Assembly: GCF_964204645.1 (NCBI RefSeq)
Contig: NC_134034.1
Span: 9,047,414-9,111,413 of the forward strand
DNA from: Tubulanus polymorphus
Lineage: Eukaryota; Nemertea; Palaeonemertea; Tubulaniformes; Tubulanidae
Length of the DNA: 64,000 bases
Reading direction: 5' to 3'
Shown: positions 1 through 10,020 of the stretch, one piece after another
Layout: every line of letters starts with the position of its first letter
How positions within the stretch are numbered: position 1 is the first letter of the stretch
Made by a program: the position numbers and the translations under genes
Notes under the pieces: generated by a model
The model's database searches: none
Told to the model about the DNA's origin: nothing
The model's input: only the letters and a program-made list of their open reading frames with translations

Positions 1-258
1 TCTCAACGTCGTTCCCATCCGCGTCAGTTCTTCTTTGTGTTTCTCGAAGTATCCCACCGCTGCCACCACTTTGTAACCGAATAGGCCGGGCACAGTAACC
101 GACTGGCTCTCCGGGCCAGATTTTCAACACAAGGGCTGCGCCAGACAATATACTGCCGCTCAGTACTGACCCACAGCTTGGCCTCCCTTGCGCAAGGCCG
201 GGCCAAATAACCTCGTCGGGGATCCCCTCTACACGTCGTGCCTCCTATTGGTTCCAGG
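1..258. other. Left host flank of the Polinton
   Basis: This is GC-richer sequence than the element that follows. I recognise no gene in it. Its right edge carries one copy of the 6-bp target duplication. On the minus strand, the small ORF that runs into the element from the right flank would have continued here to a stop at 229-231 before the insertion. Confidence 0.5.
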
Positions 259-264
259 TGGGTC
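259..264. repeat. Target site duplication, left copy (TGGGTC)
   Basis: TGGGTC sits immediately outside the left terminus and is repeated exactly at 18886-18891 outside the right terminus. A 6-bp duplication is the Polinton integration signature. Confidence 0.92.
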
Positions 265-471
265 AGTAATAGGGGTAATGGGCTTTCATACCAAAGGTCG
301 AAAGGTCGAGCCCGAGAAATTTTCCAAAATGTTAAAATAACAACAATTTCTACTTGAATTAGTCGCGTACACTCCTAATTCAAGTAGAAATTATTATTAT
401 TTTAACATTTGGAAAATTTATCAACCTCAACCTTTCGACCTTTGATATGAAAGCCCATTACCCCTATTACT
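265..471. repeat. Terminal palindrome of the left end (207 bp, hairpin-forming)
   Basis: The segment starts AGTAATAGGGGTAATGGGC and ends with the reverse complement of the same bases. The two arms of about 95 bp differ at few positions, for example ACAACA against TATTATTATT and GAGCCCGAG against GATAAATTTATC-like bases. A short unpaired centre (TCGCGTACACTC) separates them. As single strand it would fold into one long hairpin. Confidence 0.9.
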
Positions 472-642
472 CTTAAAATATTCATATATATATGAATAAC
501 ATTTAAATCATTGAACTTCTAAAATCAATTTTAATAAAAAATATAGTATTAAAATGGAAGCAAATAAGTACTACTGCCCAACATGTAATATCGATATAGA
601 TAAATCCCAAAAAGCAAGACACAATAAAACTAGAACACATTT
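265..642 (+). repeat. Polinton left terminal inverted repeat (378 bp)
   Basis: The sequence pairs with the reverse complement of 18508-18885. It covers the terminal palindrome, an AT-rich leader with a short TATATATGAATA stretch, and the first 30 or so codons of the polymerase gene. The repeat therefore reaches into coding sequence. Confidence 0.92.
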
Positions 643-3600
643 AGAGAATAAATTGAAATTAGAATATGAAGATGATATATTAGAAAATAAATTAGAAGAA
701 TTAAAGGATGAAAAAGAAACATACAAATGTGATACATGTAATCAATCATTCAGTGATAAAAGATATTATAAAGAACATTTAAAATCTATAAGTCATATTA
801 GAAATAAGAATAATGATATTTTAGGTGAAGATTATTTTGATAATGATAACGATAAGAAACAGAAGACAATTAAAAGAATAAAAAATAAATTAAACAATAA
901 AAGACCATATATGGAAGATGTAAGAAATTATATTAATTCATTAGATAATAAAAAAGATATAGAGATAACCGAAGCATTTAAAAGTGATATTGGTCCAGCA
1001 GCTATCGAGTTTAAATTTCATAAAGGTAAAACATTAGAAGAAAATAAAAAACATTTAGAAAATATGAAAGAAATAATAAAAATAATTACAAACGTAGAAT
1101 ATCCTAAAATAAGTATATCTTCTAAAGTAAAGTTTATAAAATCTGAAGATAAACCAATATATAATATAAATTCTCATTCACAACATATTATATCTAAACA
1201 ACATATAGATGATAAATTAGATAAATGTTATAATGAAATAAAAACTAAAATAGAAGAGAAATATTTTGAAGGATCTGGTTTAATATTTGATGAGATAATA
1301 TTTATAACTTTACATGTTTATAACACAAAATATAATAAGTTAACTAAATCAAAACCAATTGATGAAAATAATTTATCATATTATAAAGATGATAGTATAA
1401 ATGGAACAAGTTATATTAAACTACCATTTAAAACTAATGGTGTAATAAATATACAAAATGAAGATGATAAATGTTTTCTATGGGCTATAATAAGTTGTTT
1501 ACATCCAACAGAAGATATTACACATAGTTTTAGATTAACTCATTATAAACCATTTGAAAATAATTATAAGATAGATAAGTATCCTGTTAGAACTAAAAAC
1601 ATCCCAAAAATAGAAAGAGATAATAATCTAAAAATAAATGTATTTGATTTAATCAAATTACCAAATACAAAAGGAAATAATATTAAACATTATACATTAG
1701 AACCTTTATACCTATCAAAAGATTATGATTCAAATGATGTTATAGATATACTATATTATGAGAATCATTACATGTGGATTAAACAAATAGATTTATTTTT
1801 CAAATCAGAAAATGATCACCATAAAATATATCTATGTAGAAAATGTTTACATAGATTCAGTAATGAAAGTACATTATTAAATCATAAACAACTATGTGAT
1901 AATCATGATTATTGTAAATTAGTTTTACCAAATGAAAAGGATAAAATATTAGAATTCAAAAAATATGATTACAAAAATAAAGTACCATTTGTAATATATG
2001 GAGATTTTGAATCATTAAATAAAGAATTAACAGATAAAGATAGAAAAGATATATATTATAAAAGAAAGAAATTAAATTCTAATGAAAGTGATTATTCAGA
2101 AGACGCACCAAAAACAAATACAATTAAAAAGATTCATCAATCAGCTGCTGCTTTCGGGTTATATATTAAATCTAATTATCCAGAACTAATCGAAAGTGAA
2201 TATTATAATTATAGAAATGAAAATGTTATCAATCATTTTTGTGACTTATTAATTGAATATGAAATAAGATTTAGTAAATTATTGAATACAAATAAAGAAA
2301 TAATTATGACAGAAGAAGATAAAGAAGAATTTGAGTTTGCAGATAAATGTTATTATTGTGAAAAGATATTTAATTATAAAGATAAAAAAGTAAGAGATCA
2401 TGATCATTTGAATGGAAAGTTTAGAGGCGCTGCACATGAGAATTGTAACTTACAAGCTAAGAAAATTAACTTTGTACCAGTTATATTTCATAATCTATCG
2501 GGGTATGACGCGCATTTATTCATCAAACAGTTATGTCATAAAATAGAAGAAATCAATAATGAAATAGAAATATTAAATTCAAATAGATCAAAAGATAAAA
2601 TACCAACTTATAAATTTAGAATGTTAGCTAAAACATCTGAGAATTATATATCATTCCAATTTGGATGCTTAAGATTTATAGATTCATATAGATTTTTAAG
2701 TAGTTCATTAGATAACTTATCAAAATCATTAGTTGATGATGAATTAAAGATATTAAAAGAATATTACCCAAATTATGATGATTTTAAATTAATGAGATAT
2801 AAAGGAGCGATTCCATATTCTTTCTATAAAAATCATAATGAATATTTGGAATATTTGGAATCATTTCAAAATAGAAAATCATGGGCAATTAGTAGATTTA
2901 TATTTAAAATCAGATGTATTATTATTAACCGATATATTCGAAAGGTTTAGAGATGTAAACCTAAAATATTTTTAACATTGATCCTTGTCATTGTTATTCA
3001 TCACCAGGATTAACATGGGATTGTGGATTAAAATTTACAGATATAAAAATGGATTTGTTAACAAATATAGATCAATTACTATTATTTGAAAAATCTATAA
3101 GAGGAGGTGTTTCAGGTGTATTGGGTGATAGATATTTCAATGTAAATGATAATCCTGGATATAAATTATTATACATAGATGCAAATAATCTTTATGGTTG
3201 GGCAATGATGGAACCACAACCTTATGGGATGTTTGAAATAACTGAAGTTTTACAAATTGATAAATTTGATTGGAAGAAAAGAATTCTAGATATTGCAGAT
3301 GATTCAGATACTGGTTACTTCTTTGTTGTAGATTTAGAATACCCTGAACATATTAAATTCAAATCTAGAAATCTAGCATATTGTCCCGAACATAAAACTG
3401 TTAAACATGAAGAATTATCAAATTATCAAAAAAGAATTAAACCCGATAATCATATTCATACTGAAAAGTTAATGGTAACTCAAGAAGATAAATATAATTA
3501 TGTAGTACATTATAGAATGTTGAAGTTTTATCAAGGAATGATATTAAAAAAAGTACATAGATATATTTCATTCAGTCAATCTAAATGGTTAGAAAAATAT

Positions 3601-4497
3601 ATAGATTTTAATACTACACAGAGAACTAAATCTAAAACTGATTTTGAAAAAGATTTCTTCAAACTAATGAATAATGCATTCTATGGTAAGACTTGTGAAA
3701 ATATTAGAAATAGAAATGATATTGAGTTAGTTAGTAATGGTAAAAGAATTGGACATTTACAATCGTATCCGAAATTCATAGGTAATAGAATATTCGATGA
3801 AAATTTAGCAGCAGTTAAATTAAAAAGAACTTCTATGAAGTTCAATAAACCTATTTATGTTGGAGCATCGGTTTTAGAAATTTCAAAATTACTAATGTAT
3901 AAATTTTACTATAACATATTACAACCCAATTTTGGAGAAAAACACATAGAAATTCTATACTTTGATACCGACAGTTACATATTAAAGATAAAAACTGATA
4001 ACATAACAGATGATTTAAAAACATTAAAACACCATTTTGATTTTAGTAATTATCCTAAAAATCATGAATTGTTTAGCAATGATAATAAAAAAGTTCCTGG
4101 GAAGTTTAAGGATGAATTAGGTGGTGAAGAAATGATAGAGTTCATTGGTATTAGATCTAAAATGTATTCATATAAAACCAAAACTCATGAAGCTAAAAAG
4201 TTAAAAGGAATTACCAAAAGCGTTGTTGAAAAGAATATTCATTTTAAAGATTACATCAATTGTATATTCAAAGAAGAAGTTAGAAAACATAAGATGAAAT
4301 GTTTAAGATCTGAAGATCATGAAATGTATATTGAAGAGATAGAGAAGATAAGTCTAAACCCATTTGATGATAAAAGATATATTTTAGATGATGGAATCCA
4401 CACAGTCGCCTATGGTTGCAATTTAGATGAATATATAAAATTCAAAAGAGAAGAAACAAAAGAAAATGAGATTATGAAAAGGATTCTATCGTGTTAA
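554..4497 (+). pseudogene. Protein-primed family B DNA polymerase, interrupted by two frameshifts
   Basis: This would replicate the element. The first frame (554-2950, 798 residues) has C2H2 fingers at C8/C11/H23/H29 and C59/C62/H75/H81. A CFLWAI segment near residue 307 and an HYMWIK segment near 405 follow, then another finger near 428. The exonuclease motif GDFES lies near 484, a CX2C...HDHLNG...GAAHENCN zinc/endonuclease VII-like insert near 600-632, and NLSGYDAH near 647. The second frame (3049-4497, 482 residues) has palm motifs A (DANNLYGWAM), B (NNAFYGKT) and C (YFDTDS). About 1,280 residues in total fits the family. Between 2880 and 3049 the reading moves through a third frame, so two indels separate exonuclease from palm. 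The start at 554 is supported by the remnant copy at 40310, which has the same start. Confidence 0.9.
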
Positions 4498-4525
4498 TCA
4501 ATTTCAATAAAAATTTGTATAATAA

Positions 4526-4867
4526 ATGGAGAGTAAACAAGTACACAGTGAATTCTTAGATAGAATTAAAGATACTTCAAGCGTCAAATCTGTAGATTAT
4601 AAATTTAAAAAACTAACTGAGTTAACAATTCACAAGAAATATCTAATTACTAACATTGAAACAATTACTAATAAATATGGAGATAAATTAGTAATTCATT
4701 TAGAATATGAAGGATTAAAAGGAAATACATATAAATTCAGAACTTATTTACCAGATAGATTTCATAGATTATCAAGTGAAGATCTAGAAGAATTATGTTC
4801 TGGAGATTTCTATTTCGTATACAAAGGTAAGAATGAAAAAGGGCACCACGATATTGATTTCGAATGA
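4526..4867 (+). CDS. Small conserved Polinton-type protein, possibly OB-fold
   Basis: This is a 113-residue protein starting 29 bases after the polymerase stop, at a TAATAAATGG start motif. The middle reads like alternating beta strands (KKYLITNIETITNKYGDKL, then a YKFRTYLPDRF segment), and the C-terminal part has LEELCSGDFYFVYKG. Small proteins with this kind of layout next to polymerase are, as far as I recall, common in invertebrate Polintons. An OB-fold single-strand DNA-binding role is only a guess from strand pattern and position. No catalytic motif is visible. Confidence 0.6.
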   Translation: MESKQVHSEFLDRIKDTSSVKSVDYKFKKLTELTIHKKYLITNIETITNKYGDKLVIHLEYEGLKGNTYKFRTYLPDRFHRLSSEDLEELCSGDFYFVYKGKNEKGHHDIDFE

Positions 4868-4882
4868 AACTATGTAAAATAA

Positions 4883-5641
4883 ATGGTAGAATTAAAAGAA
4901 TACAGAATATTTGTTGATTCTAGAAAACTTACAAATTATAAATCTCATAATTTATTAGTACAATTAGATAGAGAATTCAAGAATTGTGTAGATTTAAAAT
5001 TAGTAAATATAAGTTTATGTAATTCTTTTTATAATATATCAAATAAAACTATTGAACATAATACTTTTTTAATTCATATTAGAAATATAAATAAATGGTT
5101 TCATCTATTTCTAAGACCAGGATTATATAATTTAGAAACATTATCTCAAGAAATTAATCGTAGAGCACGGTTGAAAATTAGAAAAGATGATAAATTTTTA
5201 ATAAGATTTATAAAAAGTGATAGCTCAAATAGAATTAAAATAAAGGTATTTGATGAAAGTCAACATGCATTTATGGTAAAAAAACCTATAGCTAAATTGC
5301 TAGGAATTGAACCAGATGTTGTTACAGTAAACGTAGAAGGTATTTCAAATATAATACCTTTTACACATTTTTATATTTATTGCAATTTAATTGACCCAAC
5401 AAAAACATTTGAAGCAACTAAAGATACAACATGTAATTCTAGTATATTAAATATTTTACCATTAAAAAATGTTAAAGAATTTGGAACGCAAATAAATTAT
5501 AATTTAACAGAATGTGATTTCAAACCATGCATTCCTAGTTTTAATAATTTTAGATTAGAAATTAGAAATCATAATGGATACTTAATTGATTTAAATAATT
5601 TCCCTGTAATTTATGAATTAGTTATAAGATGTAAAGAGTAA
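4883..5641 (+). CDS. Minor capsid protein (penton), single jelly-roll candidate
   Basis: The 252-residue protein has an all-beta look. It opens with a short strand motif (YRIFVDSRKL) and ends with a segment typical of Polinton pentons: SFNNFRLEIRNHNGYLIDL, then NNFPVIYELVIR. In the family this protein forms the capsid vertices beside the double jelly-roll major capsid protein, which is encoded at 10018. The start codon lies in an AAATAAATGG motif 15 bases after the previous gene. The frame is intact. Confidence 0.78.
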   Translation: MVELKEYRIFVDSRKLTNYKSHNLLVQLDREFKNCVDLKLVNISLCNSFYNISNKTIEHNTFLIHIRNINKWFHLFLRPGLYNLETLSQEINRRARLKIRKDDKFLIRFIKSDSSNRIKIKVFDESQHAFMVKKPIAKLLGIEPDVVTVNVEGISNIIPFTHFYIYCNLIDPTKTFEATKDTTCNSSILNILPLKNVKEFGTQINYNLTECDFKPCIPSFNNFRLEIRNHNGYLIDLNNFPVIYELVIRCKE

Positions 5642-5658
5642 TTTTTTTCACTATATAA

Positions 5659-6000
5659 ATGAATATAACTGTTGGACCGTGTATATGTTTTGGGTTTGAT
5701 TTTAAACATGGTAAAGAAATGAGAATTAAACTAAATGATGTAATTACTGATATAAAAAGTAAATCATTTAACAATGCATCAATGATTGATAAAGAAAAGT
5801 ATGATATAGAAAAAGTAATTGATTTAATTAAATCACCTTTAGAATATTATGAATTAAATGAAGATGGAATTATTGAAGATATTAAAAACATATTATCCAA
5901 AATATATGATAATCATAAAACTAGTAATGAAATAAATGTTGAATTAATCATAAATAAGTTAACTAAATATTTTGAAGATAGTAATTTTTTTGATAAATAA
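5659..6000 (+). CDS. Small acidic protein, unrecognised
   Basis: This 113-residue protein begins NITVGPCICFGFDFKHGKE and then becomes helical and charged. I do not recognise a family. It sits between penton and a small membrane protein, starts at a TATATAAATG motif, and its stop codon directly abuts the next ATG at 6001. By position it could be a structural or accessory virion protein. Confidence 0.6.
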   Translation: MNITVGPCICFGFDFKHGKEMRIKLNDVITDIKSKSFNNASMIDKEKYDIEKVIDLIKSPLEYYELNEDGIIEDIKNILSKIYDNHKTSNEINVELIINKLTKYFEDSNFFDK

Positions 6001-6222
6001 ATGAGTGATAATAAGTGGATAATAACTGGATTATATAATGGCGCATTACTATCAGTTGGAACGGTTGGTTATTCAATGGTATTAAAAAAAGTATTCAAAA
6101 TGGGAAGTGTTAATGTTGATAGATTTGATATAAATGATATTTTGAAATTAACGTTAGCAGTTACTTTATCTAATTTAACTATTGATTATTTGGAAAAACA
6201 AAAATATATTCCTTCCATATAA
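6001..6222 (+). CDS. Small membrane protein (73 residues)
   Basis: Two hydrophobic stretches, at about residues 7-30 and 48-62, suggest a two-pass or hairpin membrane protein. The gene starts with no spacer after the previous stop, at an AAATAAATG motif supplied by the end of that gene. Similar tiny membrane genes sit between penton and major capsid genes in other Polintons. The function is unknown. Confidence 0.6.
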   Translation: MSDNKWIITGLYNGALLSVGTVGYSMVLKKVFKMGSVNVDRFDINDILKLTLAVTLSNLTIDYLEKQKYIPSI

Positions 6223-6249
6223 ATGCATAATTTTTTTGTTAAATAAATG
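6223..6249 (+). promoter_or_regulatory. T-rich plus TAAATAAATGG start motif (example)
   Basis: A run of seven T, a short gap and TTAAATAAATGG occupy the 24-base gap between two genes. The ATG is part of the motif. It resembles late promoters of poxviruses (T-rich region plus TAAATG). Confidence 0.55.
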
Positions 6250-6669
6250 GCTTCTGCAATTATAACTATTATAGGATCAGCAATTGTTAACGCTTTAGCA
6301 TTTACTGGTGGTGGTTATTTATTTAAACATATTGATAAAAATAGTTCATTAGGAGAACAAAGAAGACATAACTTAGCGTTAGAGAAATACAATAAAGCTG
6401 CAGAAGAATATAGAGAAAAGAGACAAAACTATATGGATTACATCAATAAAGAATTATATGATCAGAAGATTTCACACAGAGATTTTCAATCAGTTGATGA
6501 TGCAATGAGTTTATATAACGCAGTAACAAATAAAGGAAAATTACATCTATACAAACCTAAATTATCAGATTATTATACCCCAAGTAAAGAACAACAGAAA
6601 TATGAAATAATATGGATTTTAGGTGGAACTGTTATTGTTATATTTATTGCTTATAAGTTTACGAATTAG
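6247..6669 (+). CDS. Conserved Polinton protein with two membrane ends and a central coiled coil
   Basis: The 140-residue protein has an N-terminal hydrophobic glycine-rich segment (residues 2-26, ending GGGYLFKHI). A long charged helix follows (about 40-80), then a KLSDYYTPS motif near 116 and a C-terminal membrane segment (about 122-137). I recall proteins with this layout and a DFYTPS-like motif as recurrent in invertebrate Polintons. They are probably virion membrane or capsid-lining proteins, but the role is not established. It is intact and preceded by T7 and TAAATAAATGG. Confidence 0.65.
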   Translation: MASAIITIIGSAIVNALAFTGGGYLFKHIDKNSSLGEQRRHNLALEKYNKAAEEYREKRQNYMDYINKELYDQKISHRDFQSVDDAMSLYNAVTNKGKLHLYKPKLSDYYTPSKEQQKYEIIWILGGTVIVIFIAYKFTN

Positions 6670-6688
6670 TAATTTTTATTCTAAATAA

Positions 6689-7123
6689 ATGGAAGATAAA
6701 GTTGATAGTATTGATATTATTCCTCATGATATAAATAAAACTAAATTAAAAACATATTTAGAAAAACAAATATTAGAATTTGAAAGTGACTTAAAAGTTA
6801 AAAAGAAAAAATATTTAAAAAGTAAAATTATATATTATTTGATTATAAGTGGTTCGGTTACAATTAGTTCTGTAATAACATTTCTAGCAATATTCAGTCC
6901 ATTAACACCTTTAGCTATATCAATTGGTGTATTAGGATTAAGTTCAAGTGTTTTAACTGGTATAAGTTCAAAATTAAATATAAAAAGTAATAAAGAAAAA
7001 ATAAAATCTAATATAAAAGAAATTAATAAATTAAAGAACACACTAGATTATATAATGAGTTTAAATGGTCATATAACAGTTGAAGAACAAGATAAATTAT
7101 TAAAAGAATTAATAAATTATTAA
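6689..7123 (+). CDS. Coiled-coil protein with a central membrane hairpin
   Basis: The protein has 144 residues. Charged helices at about 15-50 and 95-125 flank a hydrophobic region (about 52-90) with two membrane-spanning stretches. I recognise no family. It sits in the structural gene cluster and starts at CTAAATAAATGG, 20 bases after the previous stop. Strand, spacing and start motif argue for a real gene; the overlapping minus-strand frame is a shadow. Confidence 0.55.
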   Translation: MEDKVDSIDIIPHDINKTKLKTYLEKQILEFESDLKVKKKKYLKSKIIYYLIISGSVTISSVITFLAIFSPLTPLAISIGVLGLSSSVLTGISSKLNIKSNKEKIKSNIKEINKLKNTLDYIMSLNGHITVEEQDKLLKELINY

Positions 7124-7142
7124 TTTTTTAATTATATAAATG
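7124..7142 (+). promoter_or_regulatory. T-rich plus TATATAAATGG start motif
   Basis: The 16-base spacer is TTTTTTAATTATATAA followed by ATGG. It has the same layout as the spacers at 5642, 6223, 6670, 8531 and 9997. Confidence 0.5.
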
Positions 7143-8530
7143 GTAGATAGTTTTCCAAAAGCTTTCCAATATAATAAATCAATTAAATATAATATTCCAG
7201 CAATAGATTTTAATAAAGATATTACATATAGAAATGAAGTTTTAAATTCATTAATTGATTTATATATTTATGTTACTGAAACTAATAATTTTAATGCAAA
7301 GATGGAAAATATATTTCATGTATATTTAATTAATTTTAAAAAATTGAAAGATGAAAAACAATGGTTATTAAAATCTAATATGAAGTATTGACAGAATCAA
7401 TTAAATTTTGCTGTTTATTGTGCAACAACAGGATGTGGAATTAGTTGGAATGATCATTTAAATAATTCTAAATATAAATTAATTCAAAGTTTATTTAGAT
7501 TTCATACATACTTTCAAATAAGAATAATATTAAATGAATTAGAGTGCGCTTTACCAGGATCTAGATATTTTAAAGAATTAGATAATAATATTAATTTATC
7601 AAAGTTTTATAAAATTTGTAATGAATTTAATATAGATATAAATAATTCTGATTTTAGAACAAAAACTGGAACAATAAGATCACTTCCTTGCCCTAGAAAG
7701 ATTGCAGAATATTGTGCACTTCCTATACCATCTTCAATAGTTTTTATAATATCTATAATAATAAATTAGGTTATGGTAAAATAGAAACAAAGGATTTAGA
7801 AACATTAAATTTCAATAAATTACCGAAATTTTATGATCATTTAAAACAAGAAAACAATAATGGTTGGGTATATTTTATTTTAGAGAATAGTGAAGGTTTT
7901 ACAAAATCAGGTATAGAAAGAATAAATCAATCTATTAGAACTTATTTGATTTGTATTCTAGGATCACAAGTTGAAACAAGATCACCGATAATTGGAAATT
8001 TGAATACATCATTCGATACACAAAAACAATTTAAAGTTTTATTTGAAGATTCAATTCATAATGATAAAAATAGATCGATTCCAGAAAACATTATAAGATA
8101 TCAAAATTATTTAGATAAATCTCATGTAAGACTAAATTATTGTATAGGCCCTAATCTATTAATTATTTCTAATGATTTAGTATTAAAGATGGGAAACATA
8201 ATTGGTTACAATAATCTAATTAAAACTGCAACAATAAATAATTCATTTGGATTAAATGATATAAATAAAAAGATTATTACTGCCCCAAAATTAATGGAAG
8301 GTGAAAAAAATAAAAAACATATTCAATCAACAGAAACTAAAACTAAGAATATTAAATTAAATAATGATTCTAAAATAAAAGATTACAATACATCAGAAGA
8401 TATAAAAACTGATAAAATTCAACATGATATAATTAAACTAAATGATGATAATAAATCACATGAAAATACTAAATTAGCTATAACTTGTATAGGAATTGTA
8501 ATCGGAGGAATATTATATTTTAAATTTTAA
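7140..8530 (+). pseudogene. Conserved Polinton structural-type protein, interrupted
   Basis: Reading starts at a TATATAAATGG motif. It meets TGA at 7389-7391, stays open in the same frame to about 7769, and continues from about 7712-7770 in another frame to 8530. The segment after the stop has FAVYCATTGCGIS and a later LPGSRYFK. The second frame has GFTKSGIERINQSIRTY and GSQVETRSPIIGN, which I recall from a family recurrent in Polinton loci but without known function. The last 20 residues are a membrane segment (ITCIGIVIGGILYFKF). The TGA could be a decayed CGA (CpG deamination). A TTG near 7712 is not a credible start. This is a broken copy rather than two genes. Confidence 0.7.
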
Positions 8531-8549
8531 TTTTTTTATTATGTAAATG
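8531..8549 (+). promoter_or_regulatory. T-rich plus TATGTAAATGG start motif
   Basis: The spacer runs TTTTTTTATTATGTAA into ATGG. It decides the true start of the coiled-coil gene at 8547, upstream of the in-frame TGA. Confidence 0.5.
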
Positions 8550-9996
8550 GATGTAGAAGGTGGAGAAGATTATGAAATGGGAGAAATGGGAAATAATAAT
8601 GAAGGATATATTGATGATGAACCACAACCTGATTTTAATGAAACTAATATTGATAATGATGATGAATCAGCATATAATTCTAATTTAGCAGATAGTGGTT
8701 CTAAAGGTCAATGAACAGATGAATTTGATAGAAGAACTAGATCGAGAATAAATCCTGAAAATGAAAATCCAGATTTAGTAAAACAAAATTTAGAATATAA
8801 TGAATATATTTATAATTTCAAACCTATATTTGAAAAATCTGGATATAATATCAATGCTAGAGGCGCCAGACTTTTAGTACAAGAATTAAAATCTTTAGAT
8901 GGTGAATATTATTATCGTTTGAAAGATGATTATTATATTGATATCTCTTATAAAAAACAAAACAAAATATTAGCAGAATCAACTTTGCTTAAGTTAAACC
9001 TATCTAGAATTAAAAGAATAAGAAATAGTAATGAACCAGAAGATGTAACACAAGAAGAAATTATTAAAAATGAAAGAGTATTTAAACAAAGAATTAATGA
9101 ATTATTTGAAACAATCGATAATAATTTAGAAACAGAAACAACTTCTGAACAGAATATAACTTCCAAAACTAGTAAACTTAAATCAAATAAAGTTCCAATT
9201 GAAAAACTTTTACCGAATGGGTTACTTGATGCAACAGATCAAGAATTAGAAGATTTAGATATATTTTCTGATAAAGCAATTAGAGAAATTATTAGTATAA
9301 GACTTGCATCTGATAAAATTGCGCATGATAAAAGTATAAGAGATTTTAAAATTAGAACTTTAGAAAAAGAATTAACTGATAAAAATAAAGAAATAGAACA
9401 ACTAAAATTAGATAGAGATAATAAAGTTATTGAAGAAATTGAATTTAAAAAAAGAAATGCATATTTAGAAAAAGAAAAAGATGATTTAGAATATAACATA
9501 GAATTACAAAAAGAAGAAATTAAATTATTGTTAAAATCATATGATTATAATATTAATAGATTAAAAGTTATTTTTAAAGATTTGTTGATTAAACCAAATT
9601 CTGAAATATCATTGAAAGATAGAATAAAGTTATTATTTAAATTAGAAGGAATAACAATTCTTTCAATTCTAACAGCTGTAACTATGTTATTTACAACAAT
9701 TGGTTTAGCTATATCAAATGCTTTAAAATCTACTCCTACTCCAAATAAACCAGATAAACCTCCAGGTAATAATTCTATACAAGATAAAGTTAAAGATGGT
9801 TTAAAGAAATTAGCAAAATATTTATGGGAACTATCTAAAAAATCTGCTGCAGCTTTACCAGGAATTATTGCATCAATTGTTGGTTTCATATTGAGGAAAC
9901 ATTATTAACTTTGCTGCTGAACATATTATTTTATTTTTAATTACAGTTGTAAGTGCTATTATTTTTGGGTTAGTAAACATGATAAAAAATAAATAA
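8547..9996 (+). pseudogene. Long coiled-coil membrane protein of the Polinton structural cluster, interrupted
   Basis: The gene starts at TATGTAAATGG (ATG 8547). A TGA at 8712-8714 breaks the acidic N-terminal part; the same frame then stays open to 9908. A one-base shift near 9895 leads to a second frame ending at 9996. Visible parts are an acidic N terminus, a long coiled coil (about 9280-9540), a hydrophobic stretch near 9650-9720, a proline-rich linker, and a C-terminal hydrophobic part that crosses the shift (LPGIIASIVGF, then AEHIILFLITVV). This layout fits a conserved Polinton protein found just upstream of the major capsid gene. I infer a virion role from position. Confidence 0.7.
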
Positions 9997-10020
9997 TTAA
10001 TTTTTTTTGTTAAATAAATG
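9997..10020 (+). promoter_or_regulatory. T-rich plus TTAAATAAATG start motif of the major capsid gene
   Basis: A run of eight T, then GTTAAATAAATG, precedes the capsid gene directly. This fits the late-promoter-like pattern seen throughout the element. Confidence 0.55.

Noticed and set aside
7712-8530. Separate gene starting at 7712
   Set aside because: The first codon is TTG, the preceding frame runs into it, and no start motif is present. It is the downstream part of a frameshifted gene.
9239-9889. Minus-strand ORFs inside the coiled-coil gene
   Set aside because: They are shadows of a coding strand with biased composition and have no start motif.
8919-9908. Separate gene starting at 8919
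   Set aside because: This also begins at TTG. The ATG with the standard start motif lies in the same frame at 8547, before an in-frame TGA.
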